A stretch of 64,000 nt of DNA from Azospirillum sp. TSH58 (GCF_003119115.1 NZ_CP022367.1:832001-896000); one strand, 5' to 3'; shown: positions 48,428-58,664, counted from the first letter of the stretch. Notes: generated from the letters alone by a model not told the origin. Program-made: numbers and translations.

Positions 48428-51400
48428 TCACATCACCCGAACCCGTACACCCTGATCCACCAGGGGGCCGAGTTCGTCTTCGATTTCCCGCAGGAAGGTC
48501 TTGAGCTGGTCGCGGGTTTCCAGCTCGCGGCCCTGCACCTTCAGGCGCACGGGCTTGACCGGCTTGGCGAGGATCTTCTCCAGCTCCTCGTCCAGGCGGG
48601 CGTCGGCGTCCTCCGCTTTGCGCCGCAGGCGGTCGGGGAACTGGGCGGCCATGTCGAAAAGGGCCGGCTGAACGGCGTCCTCGCTGGTGGCGAACAGCGC
48701 CTCGGCGATCGGGCGCAGCACGCGATGCGACGCATCGGGCGACAGCTTGGCGAAGCCGTCGCGCGCCTTGATGCGCTCGCGTGCCGCCTCCGCCTCCGTC
48801 TCCTGGCGGGCGAGGATGGCACGGCGGACTTTGCGGTAGCGGTCGCGCACGGTGCCGGCGGCGGCCTCGGCACCCGCCCGCTCGCGCCAGGGGCGATCCT
48901 GGGCCAGCTGCGCTTCCAGGGCCTTGCCGGCGGCCTCGGTCCCGTCGTCCATGCCATCCGGCGCGGTACGGAGTTGGGCGAGTTGCACGTCACGCACTTC
49001 GGCAAGGGCGCGCACCGCCTCCACCGCCTCGTCGGTCAGTTCGGAGCGGACGATGCCCAGCAGCTCCAGCCCGTCGCGCAGACGGTCCAGATTGGCCTTC
49101 ACCGCCTTGACGATGGCCTCGACGTGGCGGTCGACGACGGAATCCTCCAGCGCCCTGGTCAGGGCGGTCAGCGCCGGGGGCAGCTCGGGACGGCCGGGCA
49201 GGCGTTCGTACCGTGCCTCCACCTCGCGCAGCTCGGCGCGCTTGTTGGGGAAATGCTTGAAGGCGGCGTCGGCGATGGCGTCGCGGTCGCGGTCCACCTC
49301 CACGCCCAGCGCGCTGTCGAAGAACTTGCCGATGGCGTTGAGGTCGCGCTGGGTGATGTCGCCCTCGCGCCCCGGATAGTATTCCGCCTGCCGCAGGTTA
49401 CGGTCGCCGGCGAACAGCTCCTTCACGCCGGGGTCGTTGCAGGAGGTGACATGGGTGCCGCCGCCCTCCGGCCGGATGCGGATCTTACCAGCACGCAGCA
49501 GGCCGATCAGGCAGGCGCGGACCACGTCCACGGGATAGCCGTAGGGCGGGCGGCCGAAATGCTGGATGATGGTGCTGCCCGAGGCGCCGTTGTTTTCCTC
49601 GATGTGCTGGAGGATGCGCATGGGAATGGTGCCACTGCAGGCCGGCACGGTCTTGCCGGCGTCGAGCGCCAGGATGCCCAGCCCCTCCTCGTAGAACTTG
49701 CGGGAGGCGCCGCCGAGGTCGCGTTCCAGCAGCTGCGGCCATTCGCGATCACCGACCGACAGTTCGGTGAAGTAGGTGTACAGCTCCGGCAGGAATCGCT
49801 CGGCGGCCTTGACGATGGCGCTGTCGAAGCCGTTGCCGAAATCCGACGGCTTCAGCTCGCGCCCGCGGAAATACAGGCGGCCATCGAGGAAGGCGCGGGC
49901 CGCTGCCCGGTCAACCTGTCCCTCCAGCCCGTCGCGGCGCGTCTGCTCCTCGATCAGCAGGCGCAGGCGCTCGCGGTTCAGCGCCTCGCGCCGCGGTTCG
50001 TAGGTCTCCAGCATGCGGCGTGACCGCACCAGATCGCGTACGGTATTCCGCAACTCGCTGAGGTCGCCGCCGACAAGCCAGACCAGGCGATCGCGCAGGT
50101 GCTGTTGGTCGCTTTGCCGCACCCATTCGTCGGACCGGCGCTGGCTCTGGTCGGTAAGGAAGCGGAAATCGACGGCAAACGTGGTGTCTTCGCGCCCTGA
50201 TGTCAGTCGCACGTCCGGACGGAAGCGGTCGGTGAAGAACAGCGCCCAGGGGAAGGGGCGCCCCTTCCAGCGCGGCCGGTCCGGCCGGCCCATGAGGACG
50301 CCCAGCTTCTCGCGCACGACCTCGTGCACCACCTCGTCAGGGATATGCGGATCATCGCGTTCCTTCATCCACTCCTGGCCGGCGGAACTCTGTAGCTTGT
50401 AGCCGTATTGCTCGGTGTAGGAGAGGCAGTTGGCATCCTTCAGCGCCTGCAACATGTCCTGGACGGGGCGGACCTGGCTGCCCTGGCCGATCTCGGCGTA
50501 CAGGCACTGAGCCACCAGTTCGGCGGTGGTCGGCAGCTGATCCTGGATCTGTTCCAGCAGGGCAACGGCCTTGACAATGCGCCCGGCCAGCGGATTGGAG
50601 GCGACAAGATCGAGGTTGTGCACCTGTGCCAGCGTCTGCTGCAGACTGGCATCGAGCGACGTGTACTGGATGTCGTAGACCGCATCGAGCGTCACCAGCG
50701 CGCCCAGCGGCCTCTCCGCCAAATTCTGCGTGCGGAACAGCTCGCCCAGCATCTGGAGCAGGCCGCGGATGGCGTGGGTGTCGCCCTGCATGCGGGTGGA
50801 GTGGACGCGCATCGCCGTGGTGATCCGCATCAGCAGATCGACGTGGCCGGGCAGCAGCGGATAGACCTCGACGAAGTCCTCCTCCGTCACGTCGGCGCAG
50901 CCGTAGGCGTGCAGCTTCAGATCGGCGCGGTGTCGTTGGAACTGGCTGCGCAGCTCACCGGCCTTGTCCGACCTCTTCTCTAGCAGGCGGCGGTGCACGA
51001 CGTCGCGGATGTTGGCGGCGCTGAGATGGACGCGAAGGGAGGGCGGGAAGCGGTCCTTCAGCTTCGCCAGGGTGGCACCGGCATCGTCATCCAGCTTCTG
51101 CTGGCCGGTGGCGAGCAGCCAGACGCTGCCCTTCAGGCGCTGGCCGAGGGCCGAGACGAAGGACTGCAGCTTCAGCATGCGGTCCTCGTCCTGGTGGACG
51201 TACTGGCTCACCTCGTCGACGACCAGGAAGAGCGTCTTGCCAGTCGCACGCCGTCGCAGCATGGCGTCGATGGCGCGGGTCGCCTCGTCCACCGACAGAC
51301 CGCGGGTGGCGGTGCGGCCGGCGTGCGAATCGGCCCAGCTCATCGGGTCGGTATAGGTCTGCGGGTCCAGGCGGTGCATGGCGGCCGAGAAGTGATCCTC

Positions 51401-52054
51401 CGCCATGGCTTTGCCCTTGAAGTCGTCCCAAGACCCGCCCAGCGTCGCCGCAGCCGCCTCCAGGAATGCCTCCCAGCGACCGTCGGCCTCCAGCTTCAGC
51501 TCGGTCTCGGCCACCAGCACGCTTCGCGGACAATAGCCCAGGCGCTCCTGCACCTGGCGCACCACGGCGGCGTGGATGTGCTCGCCGTCGCGGGCGACGG
51601 CGCCGATGTCGAAGACCACGGCGATGGGGTCGATCCGGCTGCGCAGATCCTCCCACGCCGCGACTAGCTCTTCGCGCAGGGGCGACGTGTCACGGGCGAG
51701 CAAGGCGTCGGCCAGGGGGCGGCCGTCCGGCAGCGCGCCGCCGTCGAGCGCCAATCCCAGCAGCTTGGCGAAGCTCGACTTACCGGAGCCGTAGAATCCG
51801 GAGATCCACGACGCCGGCAGCTCCGGCCCTCCGGGCCTGCGCAGTTCCTTGCACAGGTTCCGGAGCAGACGGACGAACTGCTCGTGGATGCCGTCGGGCA
51901 CGCGGCGATGCCGGGGGTCTGTCTCCGGATAGCCGCCGGTGACGATGTACTCCCCGACCTCGGCAGCCAAGCTTTCCGGCGCCTGTTCGTGGAAGTAGAC
52001 GACCGGCGGGATATCCCGGGTCACGTCGTTGGTGAACAGCTCCTTGATGAGCAT
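48428..52054 (-). CDS. brxC: BREX large ATPase BrxC (PglY family)
   Basis: A 1208-residue AAA+-like ATPase (DUF499/PglY type), a core BREX component. The Walker A GFYGSGKSSFAKLLG is at about 86-100 and Walker B TLFLVVDEVSQYVHQDEDR near 282. The rest is mostly helical, ending in long coiled segments (EEIEDELGPLVDQGVRV-like C-terminus). The length is normal. It follows brxB by 17 bases. It is thought to form a ring on DNA and assemble with BrxB, PglX and PglZ. Confidence 0.94.
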   Translation of the reverse strand: MLIKELFTNDVTRDIPPVVYFHEQAPESLAAEVGEYIVTGGYPETDPRHRRVPDGIHEQFVRLLRNLCKELRRPGGPELPASWISGFYGSGKSSFAKLLGLALDGGALPDGRPLADALLARDTSPLREELVAAWEDLRSRIDPIAVVFDIGAVARDGEHIHAAVVRQVQERLGYCPRSVLVAETELKLEADGRWEAFLEAAAATLGGSWDDFKGKAMAEDHFSAAMHRLDPQTYTDPMSWADSHAGRTATRGLSVDEATRAIDAMLRRRATGKTLFLVVDEVSQYVHQDEDRMLKLQSFVSALGQRLKGSVWLLATGQQKLDDDAGATLAKLKDRFPPSLRVHLSAANIRDVVHRRLLEKRSDKAGELRSQFQRHRADLKLHAYGCADVTEEDFVEVYPLLPGHVDLLMRITTAMRVHSTRMQGDTHAIRGLLQMLGELFRTQNLAERPLGALVTLDAVYDIQYTSLDASLQQTLAQVHNLDLVASNPLAGRIVKAVALLEQIQDQLPTTAELVAQCLYAEIGQGSQVRPVQDMLQALKDANCLSYTEQYGYKLQSSAGQEWMKERDDPHIPDEVVHEVVREKLGVLMGRPDRPRWKGRPFPWALFFTDRFRPDVRLTSGREDTTFAVDFRFLTDQSQRRSDEWVRQSDQQHLRDRLVWLVGGDLSELRNTVRDLVRSRRMLETYEPRREALNRERLRLLIEEQTRRDGLEGQVDRAAARAFLDGRLYFRGRELKPSDFGNGFDSAIVKAAERFLPELYTYFTELSVGDREWPQLLERDLGGASRKFYEEGLGILALDAGKTVPACSGTIPMRILQHIEENNGASGSTIIQHFGRPPYGYPVDVVRACLIGLLRAGKIRIRPEGGGTHVTSCNDPGVKELFAGDRNLRQAEYYPGREGDITQRDLNAIGKFFDSALGVEVDRDRDAIADAAFKHFPNKRAELREVEARYERLPGRPELPPALTALTRALEDSVVDRHVEAIVKAVKANLDRLRDGLELLGIVRSELTDEAVEAVRALAEVRDVQLAQLRTAPDGMDDGTEAAGKALEAQLAQDRPWRERAGAEAAAGTVRDRYRKVRRAILARQETEAEAARERIKARDGFAKLSPDASHRVLRPIAEALFATSEDAVQPALFDMAAQFPDRLRRKAEDADARLDEELEKILAKPVKPVRLKVQGRELETRDQLKTFLREIEDELGPLVDQGVRVRVM

Positions 52055-52071
52055 ACCTTGGGCTCCGACGG

Positions 52072-52707
52072 TCAGGGATAGATGCGTGGCCGGTAGTCAC
52101 GGTCGGCGGCGAGACGTCCCATGAAGGACAGGGCGTTGTTGTCCTTCACGCCGGGATAGAGCAGCACCACGGGCAGGTCGAAGGTCTTGCCGTCGATGTG
52201 CTTGAGCAGCGACGAGGTGCGGAAGAACGGGTAGAGGGCGCCCGCGCGGCCGATGAACACCACGGTGCGGTCCGGATCCAGCGTCTTGTCGGCGGCAAAG
52301 CGCTCGATACGGGCAATCACCTCGGAAGCGATGCCGCCTTCGCCCTCGACGACCGGAGAAATCTGTTCGGCGAGGTAGTTCAACGCCCGCTCCGGACTTT
52401 TCGCCCAGGTCCGACGTTCCCGCGCCGCGATGCTGGCGAGCGCGTCCTCGCCAAGTGACCGGAGCCGTTCCAGATACAGCGCCTGCATCGAGATGGACAA
52501 AACGTCCCATCCGTCCGAAACGAGGCTCTCGCTCAGCCGCCTGATGCCGGAGCGCAGGCGCAGCTCATCGCCCGGTCGATAAGCCAGAATGGCAAATCTA
52601 TAGTTGCGCATGGCGCTAATCGCCGGCCCGCCCTCTGCCTTGAGATCGCGCTCCAGCGCTTCCAGGGCGACATCCAGCGGTGTGCGCTCGAACAGCGACC
52701 CACTCAC
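52072..52707 (-). CDS. brxB: BREX protein BrxB (DUF1788)
   Basis: A 211-residue BrxB-family protein. The conserved end is clear: VVFIGRAGALYPFFRTSSLL followed by LPVVLLYPGVKDNNALSFMG. The start was set at a GTG that overlaps the brxA stop (GTGA), giving VSGSLFERTPLDV; a longer version beginning at 52749 would overlap brxA by 46 bases. BrxB is structural in the BREX complex; no catalytic motif is visible. Confidence 0.92.
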   Translation of the reverse strand: MSGSLFERTPLDVALEALERDLKAEGGPAISAMRNYRFAILAYRPGDELRLRSGIRRLSESLVSDGWDVLSISMQALYLERLRSLGEDALASIAARERRTWAKSPERALNYLAEQISPVVEGEGGIASEVIARIERFAADKTLDPDRTVVFIGRAGALYPFFRTSSLLKHIDGKTFDLPVVLLYPGVKDNNALSFMGRLAADRDYRPRIYP

Positions 52708-53486
52708 AGTTCGGCCTCCGCCCAGGCCCGCAACGATGAATACTTCCATTCGATCTGAGTGAGACCACCCATCCGGTGCACCTTACCCCATTGCCCTACG
52801 CTGAGACGCTGTTCAAGCAGTACACCAGACAACCCTACCGAGCCAAGGTACGGATTCTCAAAAGGGGTACCTTCGAACTGTAACTCACGGAGCAGATGCA
52901 GGATGTAGCCGAGGGCCTTGTCAGGAATCCGCGGCACCGGAATGCGCCGGGGATCCGGTGGAGGTGTGACCAAGCCGGCCTCGGACACTGCGGAAAGCAG
53001 CTTGCCCGCCACTTGCCGGCAGGTGGAGGGACTCCAATCCTTGGGATTCGTGTCAAGAACCCACTGCAGCACCGGCTGGAAGCCAATGGTGGCGCCCGGG
53101 AGAAGGCGCCGGTCGACGAGCCAGCCTCCGGAGAACCGGCGGTAGAGCGGATCCGCAAGCTGCAAGTGCCAATGGCAGACGAGCCGGCGGGTTTCCGGTT
53201 CCATCTCAGGCCATGCCTTCAGAACCTCCAGGGCCGTCGGGAAAGCGGCATAGCGGGCCCGAAGATCGGCCATCAGCACGCGGATCCGTGCCAATGACTT
53301 GGCCCCGAACCAGCGCTCTTCGAACGCGCGCTCGCTCTGCGCCGCCGGCGCCTCACCGGGCAGCACATGGCGCCAGTACGCACGGCTCTCCTCGATGCCA
53401 AGCGCAAGCTTCTGAATACGGTTATGATACCGCACCGCCTCGGTGGCGGGCTTGTCCGCCGCCGAGGCGCCGTCCCACACGGTCAT
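52704..53486 (-). CDS. brxA: BREX protein BrxA (DUF1819)
   Basis: A 260-residue protein at the second position of the operon. The segment RIRVLMADLRARYAAFPTAL and later LVCHWHLQLADPLYRRFSGG fit the DUF1819/BrxA family, a small DNA-binding BREX protein. The ATG overlaps the brxE stop (ATGA), and the end overlaps brxB, so brxE-A-B are translationally coupled. The call rests on these stretches and on the operon order. Confidence 0.87.
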   Translation of the reverse strand: MTVWDGASAADKPATEAVRYHNRIQKLALGIEESRAYWRHVLPGEAPAAQSERAFEERWFGAKSLARIRVLMADLRARYAAFPTALEVLKAWPEMEPETRRLVCHWHLQLADPLYRRFSGGWLVDRRLLPGATIGFQPVLQWVLDTNPKDWSPSTCRQVAGKLLSAVSEAGLVTPPPDPRRIPVPRIPDKALGYILHLLRELQFEGTPFENPYLGSVGLSGVLLEQRLSVGQWGKVHRMGGLTQIEWKYSSLRAWAEAEL

Positions 53487-54064
53487 GCCGCGACCCGGTA
53501 GAAGGGCATGGGATACTCACCCGGCAACGGGCGCAGGGCGCCAACCAGATGCCGCATCATCACCTCAAGCGCATCTGGCGGCCGACCCGGCAGTTCCCGT
53601 CCAACCGGTGTGATCTTCGGCTTCGGCACATCGCCCAGGGAATCTACGAAGCGATCAAATGCTCCTTGATCAAATTCTTCGTCGAGATTGACTGGAAAGG
53701 TGAGCACTGCGCGCGGCTCTTCACCGGTCTGCTTCAAGATCCGCAGCCGCTCATTCAGCGCTTCGTCTACGGCGTAGCCCAAATGATAAATTGTCCGGAC
53801 GTGGTCGTGGGCGGCCATATGGGTGCGACGGATGCGCTGATCGACGATCATCGCGGCGCGGCGAACAGCGTCGAGTTGGGCCCATTGGGCCGTTGCCGGC
53901 GTTGAGCGCTCGAAAAAGTCGCCACCGCCGTCCCGGTCCGTTAACCCGCAACTCCACCACCCGAGGCGGGACACGTCACCGCTTCCTTCCCCAGCCCAAG
54001 CAACGGTGATCTGCGATGCCAACACTGCATCCAGCACGCTGTTGGGTAGCACAACTTCATTCAT
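53483..54064 (-). CDS. brxE: BREX type 6 marker protein BrxE
   Basis: A 193-residue protein, first gene of the operon. The text around AVLASQITVAWAGEG, RLGWWSCGL and FERSTPATAQWAQLDAV fits BrxE, which is restricted to BREX type 6; its function is unknown. The start was placed at MNEVVLPN because an upstream in-frame extension of 20 residues is highly basic and lacks a site. About 275 bases of non-coding DNA separate it from attR. Confidence 0.87.
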   Translation of the reverse strand: MNEVVLPNSVLDAVLASQITVAWAGEGSGDVSRLGWWSCGLTDRDGGGDFFERSTPATAQWAQLDAVRRAAMIVDQRIRRTHMAAHDHVRTIYHLGYAVDEALNERLRILKQTGEEPRAVLTFPVNLDEEFDQGAFDRFVDSLGDVPKPKITPVGRELPGRPPDALEVMMRHLVGALRPLPGEYPMPFYRVAA

Positions 54065-54338
54065 CGCTCGCCTCACACGCTCTCCACGGCTTACGTGATA
54101 GCGCGCCAGCCGCCGATGATGCAAACCCGACCAGCAGGATTGGCCGCCTGCGCCGAGGCGATCCAGCGCCCTCCAAGGTCGAGCGAACAGGCTTCCCTGA
54201 CGGCCGGGCTCGAACTATGCCAAAGGATACGGCTGTCACACTTGTGTGTCGCACAAGACCATGCGATATGTGGTGGAGAAGCGCGCAACCTGTTGATTTC
54301 TCTTCGTGCGGCGCCGCGCCGGTGAACGTAGTTGGGGG
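54065..54338 (-). promoter_or_regulatory. BREX operon promoter region
   Basis: Non-coding region between brxE and attR that must contain the operon promoter. An inverted repeat CTTGTG-TGTCG-CACAAG at 54241-54257 could be an operator. No -10/-35 pair is certain. No dedicated regulator gene lies nearby. Confidence 0.4.
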
Positions 54339-54355
54339 TCCTAGTCCCCCAACCA
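54339..54355 (+). repeat. attR: right attachment repeat
   Basis: TCCTAGTCCCCCAACCA, identical to the last 17 bases of tRNA-Gln. With the bases just before it (GTTGGGGG) it also forms an 8-bp hairpin. It marks the right end of the island. Confidence 0.9.
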
Positions 54356-54772
54356 ACTCTCACGACTTCCCATTAGAAACAGCCAATCGGTTCCGCCGCT
54401 CCTGCAACCATCCGCAGGTGGCGCCCATGGCTGCAGCCCAAAGCCGCTGCCCAACGCGCTCTCTGGCCTCGTCAGAGGATCGAGCATGGGCCGAGCCGCG
54501 CACCTTCTCCTCCGCCACCAGACTTGGCACTGACGCCGCCGCCCGCCTGTGCGCGTGGCCGGCTGAATACGCTGCCCCCCGCGGCTCAACGGCGCGCTGT
54601 GCTGCGCACACTGTCCGCCGCGACGGTCCGATGCTTGTATCCGGAGGCGTGGTGGGGTCGCCGGCGCCACCCCACACGACCACCCCACACGACCGGCCCG
54701 CGCGGTTTGACCATGCCGGAGCCGCCGGCCGTCATCTGGTCTTTGCACGCACCGTCGCCGTGACAGTCGCCC
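54356..54772. other. gene-free stretch right of the island
   Basis: About 417 bases between attR and the DUF4862 gene. It contains a perfect 13-bp tandem duplication, ACCCCACACGACC, at 54669-54681 and 54682-54694. The open frames here lack coding character. Nothing else is seen. Confidence 0.5.
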
Positions 54773-55735
54773 TCATCGGGTCGACCGTGCCGCGTCGAGC
54801 GCGTCCAGCGTACCGCGGATCAGAGCGATGCGGTCCGCCGTGCTGGCCTCCTGGGGCCGGACGGCAACCTTGACGCCTTCATAGAGCAGACCGGCCCCGG
54901 CGGCGTCGAGCGTTGCCGCGACATGGCCTCGATCCATCACGGACTCTCCAACCTGTTCACGGAGCGGCGGATGCACGTCGCTCCAGGCCGGACCGTAGGC
55001 GCCTTCGCGGCCGGTCGCGCCGGAGAACATCACTCCGCGCAGCAGCCCGGCCGAGCGCAGGCGGCGCGCGTGCCGCTCCGGAGCCGTTGCGTCGCGCTCC
55101 TCAATGGCGGATCGCCCCCAGTTCACGGCCATTCCCAGGGGCGTCGGCGCCGCCCCGGCTGCGGCCATCACCGCCTCGATCTCGACATCAAGGGGAAGCA
55201 GGCCCTTCTGCCACGGTCCGTCTGTGGGTCGGGCGTCGCAATGTTCGACGATAAGCGTCGCTCCGCCCCAGTCCCAGGACGCGATCTCCCGAAGCGAAGC
55301 CTCCAGCGCACAGCCCCCCTCCCCCGCCGCCGCGGCCGGAAGGGACGGGAAGGCGTGAACCTCGACCGCCAGGATGCGCTGCCCGCGCTCAACGAAGTCG
55401 GCGACCGCCCGGTGGGCCGCAGCGACCAGTTCCACGGCCCGGGCACGCCCGGCCGCATCGGTGGACGCCAGCCCGACCTTCGGGTCCTTCGCCGCGGCGG
55501 AAGCGGCGGCGCCGATCAGGGTCAACACATGCCGCCCCTGCCCTCCCCGGCGTTCCAACAGATCGGCCAGAATCGGGAAATCCTCGTCCCAGCCGGGCGC
55601 GCCCCAGGAGATTTCCAAGCCATCGACGCCGGGAAGATCCAGGACACCGTCCAGAAAGGCCCGGCGCTCCGCCGCGGCGTTCGGCTGGGCGGCGTAGGCG
55701 CCCACGACGCGAAACGGCTTTTGGTGGGAATTCAT
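54773..55735 (-). CDS. DUF4862 family protein
   Basis: A 320-residue protein that looks like a TIM-barrel of the xylose-isomerase-like kind: a GLEISWGAPGWDEDFP beta-alpha unit near the start, ATLIVEHCDARPTDGP in the middle, and MAVNWGRSAIEERD. It matches the pattern of DUF4862 proteins, found beside sugar-acid genes; the function is unknown. It is the last gene of a leftward run after the MFS transporter (about 100 bases away), which supports a part in the same catabolic pathway. Confidence 0.7.
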   Translation of the reverse strand: MNSHQKPFRVVGAYAAQPNAAAERRAFLDGVLDLPGVDGLEISWGAPGWDEDFPILADLLERRGGQGRHVLTLIGAAASAAAKDPKVGLASTDAAGRARAVELVAAAHRAVADFVERGQRILAVEVHAFPSLPAAAAGEGGCALEASLREIASWDWGGATLIVEHCDARPTDGPWQKGLLPLDVEIEAVMAAAGAAPTPLGMAVNWGRSAIEERDATAPERHARRLRSAGLLRGVMFSGATGREGAYGPAWSDVHPPLREQVGESVMDRGHVAATLDAAGAGLLYEGVKVAVRPQEASTADRIALIRGTLDALDAARSTR

Positions 55736-55834
55736 GATGCTGCTTCTCCGTCTTGGTCGAACCTGCCGGGGTTCGGACGTTCGGGACCGCTCCCGGTTCA
55801 GAGGAGCGACCCCGGTTCATGGATCGCGCCGAGG

Positions 55835-57223
55835 TCAGGCGCGGCTTTCGGAAGACCGAGCCTCGCCCCATTCGGCGTCCGTCGGCTTGCTCAGGTCGCG
55901 GTTGAGGGTCTCGGGCAGCGAATAGGTGACCAGGAAGGACACCAGCATGGTGAGGGCCATGTAGATCGCCACGGGAACCCAGGAGTTGGCGTACCAGGCC
56001 AGCAGCGCGGCGCTCAGCAGCGGCGCGATGCCGCCGCCGATGATGGACGAGAACTCACGGCCCAGCGTCACCCCGGCGTAGCGGTAGCGGCTGCCGAAGA
56101 TCTCGGGGAAGAAGCTCATGTGCACGCCGGTCACGCCCTGGGCCGCGACCATGTAGCCGAAGACGATGATCGCGGTGATCAGAACGGGCGAACCGGTGTT
56201 GAGGCCGGGGAAGACGAGGAACGGCGTGACGGTGAGCAGGCCGGTCAGCACGAGGGTCATGCGGCGCCGGCCGAAATGGTCGGACAGCATGCCGGTCAGG
56301 AAGGCGGCGAAGGACGCGGCGATCGCGGCGGCCAGCTGCACCGGCGGGATGAAATGGGTGTCGACGCCCACCACGCTCACCAGATAGGTGATCATGAAGA
56401 CCTGGTAGATGTAGGACTGCGTCGACACGCCCCAGTTCATCAGGATCACCTTGACCACGTTCTTCTTGCCGTGCTTGGCGACGACCTTGAGCGGGGCCTG
56501 GTTCTTGACGTCCACCTTCTTCTTCAGCTCGATGAAGATCGGGCTCTCGGCGAGCTTCAGCCGGATGACGAAGGCGGCGATGGTGACGAGGATGCTGCTC
56601 CAGAAGATCGCGCGCCAGCCCCAACTCATCAGCATGTCGGTGGGGAGTTGCTGGGCCCCGATCCAGGCGATGGCTCCCAGCGCCGTGCCGAACGCAGCAC
56701 CCACCATGATCAGCGACGAGAGCCGGCCGCGCTGGCCGAGGGGGGCCGTCTCGGTCAGCAGCGTGGCGCCGCCCGACTGCTCGGCGCCCGCGCCGAAGCC
56801 CTGCAGGAAGCGGCAGAGAACCAGCAGCAGCGGCGCCCAGATGCCGGCCGTCTCATAGGTCGGCAAACAGCCGATGGCGAAGGTCGCCCCGCCCATCAGG
56901 AACAGCGTCGTGACCAGCACCCATTTGCGCCCATACTTCTCGCCGTAATGCGAAAAGAACAGCCCACCCAACGGCCGCGCCAGGAAGCCGATCGCATAGG
57001 CACCGAAACTGGCGATGATTCCCGCCGCCGGCGAGATCGTCGGAAAGAACAGCTTGCTGAAGATCAGGGCGGACGCGGTGCCGTAGATCACGAAGTCGAA
57101 ATTCTCGAGCATCGTGCCGATGAGCCCGGCAAGCGCAGCCCGCCTGACGTTGGTGGCGTCGGCGGGGGTTGTGTCCTGGGAGACGGTGTCCGGTTGGGCG
57201 ATGGTGCTGGATATCTCGGTCAT
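55835..57223 (-). CDS. MFS transporter, metabolite:H+ symporter (MHS) family
   Basis: A 462-residue inner-membrane permease with twelve predicted helices. The family marks are MLENFDFVIYGTAS after the first helix region, FFSHYGEKYGRKWVL between helices 2 and 3 (MFS motif A), and RFLQGFGAGAEQSGG in helix 4. MHS members import organic acids and related solutes with protons. Its place between a 2-hydroxyacid dehydrogenase and a DUF4862 gene, opposite idonate/galactonate-type enzymes, suggests uptake of a sugar acid. Confidence 0.9.
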   Translation of the reverse strand: MTEISSTIAQPDTVSQDTTPADATNVRRAALAGLIGTMLENFDFVIYGTASALIFSKLFFPTISPAAGIIASFGAYAIGFLARPLGGLFFSHYGEKYGRKWVLVTTLFLMGGATFAIGCLPTYETAGIWAPLLLVLCRFLQGFGAGAEQSGGATLLTETAPLGQRGRLSSLIMVGAAFGTALGAIAWIGAQQLPTDMLMSWGWRAIFWSSILVTIAAFVIRLKLAESPIFIELKKKVDVKNQAPLKVVAKHGKKNVVKVILMNWGVSTQSYIYQVFMITYLVSVVGVDTHFIPPVQLAAAIAASFAAFLTGMLSDHFGRRRMTLVLTGLLTVTPFLVFPGLNTGSPVLITAIIVFGYMVAAQGVTGVHMSFFPEIFGSRYRYAGVTLGREFSSIIGGGIAPLLSAALLAWYANSWVPVAIYMALTMLVSFLVTYSLPETLNRDLSKPTDAEWGEARSSESRA

Positions 57224-57406
57224 AGGCTGCTTCCTTCACGAACCACCGGAACGGTGGAGTGATGATGTCACGCGACGCGTGACACGCGGTCGTGGGGCGC
57301 CACGGGGGAGCGGGTCCGACAGTGCGGCGCAGGGGAACAGGAGGGCCGTCCGCCCCCCGGCTGGTGGGGGGAGGCGGCGAACCGGTCTGGCGGGGATGGG
57401 TGGGTC

Positions 57407-58453
57407 CTAGCGGGGGAACACCACGTTGCGCAGCGGTTCGCCGGCCGCAAGACGGCCGATGTTCGCCGCGATGTCCTGCACCCGGCCTTCGAAGGTCTGG
57501 CGCGTGACGCCGGAGATGTGCGGGGTCATCAGGACGTTGTCGAGCGAGGCGAAGGGCAGCGAGGACGGCTGGGCGTGAGCGCCGCCGGTGGGATACTGGT
57601 ACCAGACGTCGATGACGGCGCCGCCGATGCGCCGCTCCTTCAGCGCCTCGTAGAGCGCCTCGGGATCGATCAGGGGGCCGCGGCTGACGTTCACGAGCAG
57701 GGCGTCGGGCTTCATCGCCGCCAGCCGCGCGGCGTCGATCATGTGGCGGGTGTCCGGCCGCAGCGGCAGGCACAGCACGACGACGTCGCTCGCGGCGAGC
57801 AGACGGTCCAGCCCGTCGATGCCGGCCGCCCAGGTCAGCCCTTCCCGCTCCACATCGACCGGACGAGGCGTGACCGTGACGCCCGACGCGCCGAACGCGC
57901 GCATGAGCTGCCAGGTGCGCGACCCGATGTGTCCGTAGCCGATGATTCCGACGGTGGCCCCGGCCAGGGAATTCAGTTGATAGCGCTGCGATTCATAGAC
58001 CGACGAATCCCAATGCCCGGTGCGCAGCGCGCGGTCCTGCTGCAGGAACTGGCGGCGCATGACGACGCTGGTCGCCGCCACATATTCGGCGATCGAGGAT
58101 TCGTGGCAGAAGGTGTTGGCGCAGACGGCGCCCGTGGGAAGAGCCCCGGTGTCGATGCCGTCATAGCCGGCGCCGCCGACATGGACGAGGCGCAGGGAGT
58201 CGGCCGCGGCACCCATCGCGGCGGTGAAGCGGGGGCCGACGAAGACGTCGGCGCCCGGCAGATCGGCCACGACCGCCGCCTCGTCGAACGCCGGATGCCA
58301 GGAGAGAACGGTGCCCGCCGGAAGCCGGGCCTCCATCAGTGGGCGGTGCGGAACGAAGTTGGCGTCGGCAATGACGACGCGCCGTGGGTGTGGCGGTGGC
58401 GCGACGCCGTCGCGGTCGCCGGGCTGTGATGTCCCGTTGGGCATGGCACTCAT
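57407..58453 (-). CDS. D-isomer-specific 2-hydroxyacid dehydrogenase
   Basis: A 348-residue NAD(P)-dependent dehydrogenase. The Rossmann motif ATVGIIGYGHIGSRTWQL (about 170-187) is intact, as are the substrate Arg in VNVSRGPLIDPEAL, the Glu region, and the catalytic His in LMTPHISGVTRQT. It interconverts 2-keto and 2-hydroxy acids. First gene of the leftward run, divergent from the idonate-type operon. The start was set at MSAMPNG; the alternative internal ATG three codons on is equally possible. Confidence 0.9.
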   Translation of the reverse strand: MSAMPNGTSQPGDRDGVAPPPHPRRVVIADANFVPHRPLMEARLPAGTVLSWHPAFDEAAVVADLPGADVFVGPRFTAAMGAAADSLRLVHVGGAGYDGIDTGALPTGAVCANTFCHESSIAEYVAATSVVMRRQFLQQDRALRTGHWDSSVYESQRYQLNSLAGATVGIIGYGHIGSRTWQLMRAFGASGVTVTPRPVDVEREGLTWAAGIDGLDRLLAASDVVVLCLPLRPDTRHMIDAARLAAMKPDALLVNVSRGPLIDPEALYEALKERRIGGAVIDVWYQYPTGGAHAQPSSLPFASLDNVLMTPHISGVTRQTFEGRVQDIAANIGRLAAGEPLRNVVFPR

Positions 58454-58664
58454 GACTCCCTCTTGAGATTATTCGCTCGGCATCGTTTGGTGACGGAGCA
58501 ACGCCGTCGGTGAAACCGATTGTCTGACCTGCCGCCTCCGCCGCCCGGCCCGGACCGCCCCGCGTTCCGAAAGCCGTTCGTCGCGGAGGTTTCCGTTGCG
58601 GCACCGCGCGGCCTCCCGAACCCCGGCGGCCTTGCTGGACGCGAAACCGGCGCCATTGGGATAT

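Noticed and set aside
54091..54363. Open frames overlapping attR
   Set aside because: They are products of the tRNA-derived repeat and its surroundings; no coding features.
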